A stretch of DNA of 64,000 nt from Osedax fenrisi. Its lineage: Eukaryota > Annelida > Polychaeta > Sabellida > Siboglinidae. The stretch is from assembly GCA_964019155.1 (NCBI GenBank), contig OZ025240.1, positions 31,191,583 to 31,255,582 of the forward strand. The letters are read 5' to 3'. Below are positions 60,213-64,000 of the stretch, piece after piece. The stretch's first letter is position 1; every line of letters starts with the position of its first letter. The notes beneath the pieces were generated by a model. The model ran no database searches and had not been told where the DNA came from. It saw only the letters and a list, made by a program, of their open reading frames with translations. The position numbers were made by a program, and so were the translations under genes.

Positions 60213-63200
60213 TTGAACTCTTTATCTGTACAAATAAATAATATAAAATCCTTAATACCTGATTCTAATAATATTATTAAGAAAAATACAACATATGCTG
60301 ATACACTGAAATCCTCAATTGAATCTTCTATTAGTTCTATGACATCTAAGATTAATAATATTCCGAGTAAAATAACACATTCTCGAATAGATGATTTATC
60401 TGCAATTATAAAAAATATATCGAAGTCTAGCCGTAGTATTAATTATATTAATGATATGTTTAAGTATTTTAATATTGATAACGCTACTATCTCTGATATT
60501 AAATTTATTAATGGTACTACCATAATAAACTTCAATAATAGATAAACTGTTTATATTCCAGTCATTATCACTCGATACTAGGAAATTGGGATTGTTTTAT
60601 TATCATGCTATTAAATCAGGTTCAATTAAGTCCCTCAAATTGGTGTTTAATAAAACTAATTGTTATGAGTTAATAAGAACTATAAATTATAAGATTGACT
60701 GGATATCTGATAAATATAACCCTACGCAAGAGGAAATATCTACATGGAAGATATCTTTTGCGGCTTTTTCAAAAACAAAATCTGTGACTGATTATAATAA
60801 AAAATGACTATGTATTTTGTCTGATGTAGCCTTTCCCTTAGTAATATTTGATTTATTCGCTCTGATATTATACTACTCCTTACTTATCTGAAAATTAAAC
60901 CTCTCTCTATTATTGGGATCACTGAAACCTGAATATGCATTGATGGTACGGATATATTCTCATTGTGCTGTGAGGCGGGTTATAATCTTTATCTCAAACC
61001 TCGTAATTATGGTCGTGGGGGAGGCGTTGGTATCTTAATTCATATGGACTTACCAACGCCTTCCATTGCTTATTTTCTTTTTCTTATAGTGATTGCATAT
61101 CTTGGACGTTTCATTTCCCTTCCAATATACTTCGTATTATAGTCATTTATCGGCCTCCTAGGCCTGATTATTCCATCATCTTTGATGAATTCTCTGATTG
61201 CATTAATGATGGCTTATATTCTAGCCCTTTTAAATTCATTTGTATGGGCGATTTCTAGTATCATTTTCCTGTCCTACTCAAACAAGTAGCAATATTCTTG
61301 ATCTGATTTTTACTCATAATGATACACCAATTCAGTTCATTTAACCCTGTTTAATTCGTTCTGATCTCTTATCTGATCACAATCTGATTTATACTTCTAA
61401 TTCTCTAAGGTATCAACTAAGTAATTAGTTTTTGATAGGGAGTTGAGGAAATTAAACTATCACGAACTTGGATTACAAATTGAGAATAGATTATTCAGTG
61501 ATCATATATCTTTTGATTTTTTAAATTACTGTATTTCATCTACTTTGAATAACTTAGTTACTTTAAAATCTCATTACTTCACTCTACACAATTGGTTTTC
61601 TTCATATCTTGCTATGATGAAACGTTAATTAAGGAAATATTTGCGTAGAAATCGTCAATCTTCTTATTATAAGTATGTTTTCATGGAGGCAGAGATGGCC
61701 TATAAGAAAGTAATTTGTTCCCAAAAAACTAATTTCTATGAGCAAAAACTCAATACGGGTTCAAACTCGTATACAATTTTCAAAATAGTGAATAGAATAC
61801 TTGTTAGTATTTAAAATCCCATATCAAATAGACTTTACAATTCTAGTATGTGCTATTCTTTTGTGTCTAGTTTATAAGATAATATATCTAATATTTCTAA
61901 ATGTATTATATATCCAAACTGGGTTTGATACCTCCGAGTATGATTGCCCATCAAATTACTGAACCAACTTTATATAAATTATCTAGTTTTTCTTCTCCTT
62001 CCATTTTTGAAATCCACAAATTTATTATGATTTCCAATTCAAAATCTCCTATTGATCATCTTCCTTTGGTTGTCTTTAAACATGTAGTATTCTTACTTTC
62101 GATTACTATCCCGAATTTAATTTCGGAATCACTTAATGATGGGATCATAGCTAAATATCTCAAATATGCTATTATTAAGCCGATTCTGACAAAATCCTCT
62201 CTTGATCCTGATGATATTATGAACTATATACCCATATCCCAACTTCCAATAATCAGTAAAATCATGGAACGTGTAGTCAGTAGACAATTGATATTTTATC
62301 TCGAGAATAACTATTTAATGGAATCCTACCAGAGTGCGTATAGAACAGATTATTCCACTGAAACTACTTTAAATATTATTACTAATAAGCTCTATAAATC
62401 GCTCGACTCTTCTCATTGTGCGCAACTATTGCTACTCGATCTTTCGATTGCGTTTGATACTTTAAACCACAATATTCTTATTGAACGCATTAAGGAACTT
62501 GAAATTGAAGGTTCTTCTCTCAGCTTTTAAACTTCATTTCTTAATGATCACACTTCATCAGTAAAAATTAATGATTATATTTAGCCTCCCATAGAAATAC
62601 TATGTGGAGTTCCTCAGAGATCTGGGGTAGTACTCGGACCTTTATTATTTTCCTATTTACTTGCGTCCTCTATCTAATATTATTAGTAAATTTACTAATA
62701 TTACCTACCATATATATGCTGATGATATACAGCTAATTATTAAAATTCCTGTTAACTCGCTTAACTCAAACTTGGATCTTCTGGAATGTGCATCTGAAAT
62801 CATTAATTGGCTTCTTAGAAATTATCTACTAGTAAATACCTCGACAACCGAACTACTCAATGTATCTAGGGTATATACAAAATGTCCACCGGTATTCATT
62901 GAAGGTAGGGTTATACATATTTCTGTTTCATTCTTATCTTTTGATGCTCACATTAGTTCTACATAAAAATCTGCTAACTTCCATCTACGTAGGATTGGTA
63001 ATATTAGAAAGTAATGCTCTACGCGTATCACTAAACTACTTATTAATACTCTAGTATTATCCAGAATTGATTATTGCAGATCATTATTTAGCGACTTAAA
63101 GAATATACAGGTCAACATGATTGATAGCATTATTCGCGCTTCTATAATCCTTATTTATAATATCAATCGTAGTGAACATTTGAAAACGATGAACACCAAC

Positions 63201-63690
63201 ATCATCTTAAATGGCTATTATTTAGAAAGCGATGCAAACATAGTGTAATCTGTTTAGCTCTTTATATTCCTAGGTAAGCCTGTTCATCAACTGAAACATC
63301 GTTGCATACTGAAGCAAATTCGAACATCGGATGCAAATATTTTGGAGAGCAATAGTTTATTTAACGGATTTAATAATCGCGCATTCTCCTCCGTTGTTCC
63401 TCGCATATGGAACGTCCTACCGTATGACTTACTGAAGGTCCAATCCTTATATTGTTTCAGAAAGATACTAAAACATTATCTAAACACTTCTTAATTTATT
63501 CATTAATTAATTATTAAACTTTATATCTAATTTAATTTAATTGTAATTTTTGTTATTTTGTATTTTCGGTTCGTTTGTTTTTATTATTTTTCGTTATTAT
63601 TATTCACCAGAGAGGGCGCTTATTCACCCGCTATATTGGTGTTTGTTTAAATAAACAATTCAATTAAATTCAATACATGAATGTGTGTAA
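60213..63690 (+). mobile_element. Near full-length L2/CR1-like LINE with two decayed ORFs
   Basis: ORF1-like frame 60213-60545, continued after a shift at 60580-60807 (TNCYELIRTINYKIDWISDK), a lysine-rich protein of unrecognised type. Endonuclease remains: GRGGGVGILIHMDLPTP, then ILRIIVIYRPPRPDYSIIFD (about 61130). RT: PISQLPIISKIMERVVSRQL, LLLLDLSIAFDTLNHNIL (61901-62530), VVLGPLLF-like (62630) and YHIYADDIQLIIKIP (62710) with the catalytic YADD intact. 3' end: AFSSVVPRIWNVLPYDLL (about 63380-63440), then TTCAATTAAATTCAAT at 63659-63674. The RT is the least broken of all copies, so this is the youngest. Confidence 0.85.
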
Positions 63691-63699
63691 TTATCTAGT

Positions 63700-64000
63700 A
63701 AAATGTTAATTAAAGATTAATCTCTATATTGATTCTATTTACTTTTTATTCATTACATACTATATTAAGTTATAATCATTAATTGGAGAACATATTAAAG
63801 CTGACGTCTTGTCCGGTCTGATTAACGGTTACCCACAAACGCGATCCGTGTTTGAATACTTTTATTAACACCCCACGATAATTACTCTAGTAAGAAAGAG
63901 TTAACATATAATGTTGTATACTATATTATATAATCTCGATTTAACAACATAATTATCGAAATATGTAATGAAGTATTATGTTTAAACTTATTTAATTTTT
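63700..64000. other. Right end of the window, nothing recognised
   Basis: A+T-rich. A GC-richer piece at 63800-63850 (GACGTCTTGTCCGGTCTGAT) could be an exon, but no reading frame or splice pattern supports it. Confidence 0.3.

Overview
The window is A+T-rich nuclear DNA from an animal, very probably an invertebrate. It has short exons, split by phase-consistent introns, in three genes of clear animal type: an ependymin-related secreted protein, the helicase ASCC3 and the Rap1 exchange factor RAPGEF1/C3G. Introns and flanks are filled with (TA)n and other microsatellites, minisatellites, tRNA-derived SINEs, decayed LINEs and small DNA transposons. I cannot name the phylum from sequence alone. 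All homology calls rest on recognising protein family signatures by eye; no search was run.

Layout. 288-4060 (-): the 5' three coding exons of an ependymin-related gene, with a TATA promoter at about 4140 and a hAT-type MITE in intron 1; it runs off the left edge. 5578-16586 (+): the last 15 exons of ASCC3, ending at a TAG, coding for the C-terminal part of the second helicase cassette and its Sec63-like unit. 16927-54792 (-): 19 exons of RAPGEF1 ending at a TAG, convergent with ASCC3 and only 340 bp from it. The RAPGEF1 start codon was not found. 54793-64000: no conserved gene, mainly + strand LINE remains and a Tc1/mariner- or pogo-like element that has landed inside a LINE.

ASCC3 and RAPGEF1 are unrelated in function (DNA alkylation repair and ribosome rescue against adhesion signalling), so the pairing says nothing about a shared pathway. 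Their 3' ends share one short interval in which poly(A) signals of both strands overlap.

Most notable points: (i) five decoy copies of a 3' splice site plus exon head, each followed by an in-frame stop, stacked directly upstream of the ASCC3 exon carrying helicase motif VI; (ii) a strong departure of 5' splice sites from GTRAGT, with pyrimidine at +3 in 26 of 35 introns and none with GTG; (iii) a 226-bp spacer-free palindrome with one mismatch; (iv) a small palindrome of the same TGTACA-rich kind inserted in a LINE reverse transcriptase; (v) five SINEs of one family all in the same orientation.
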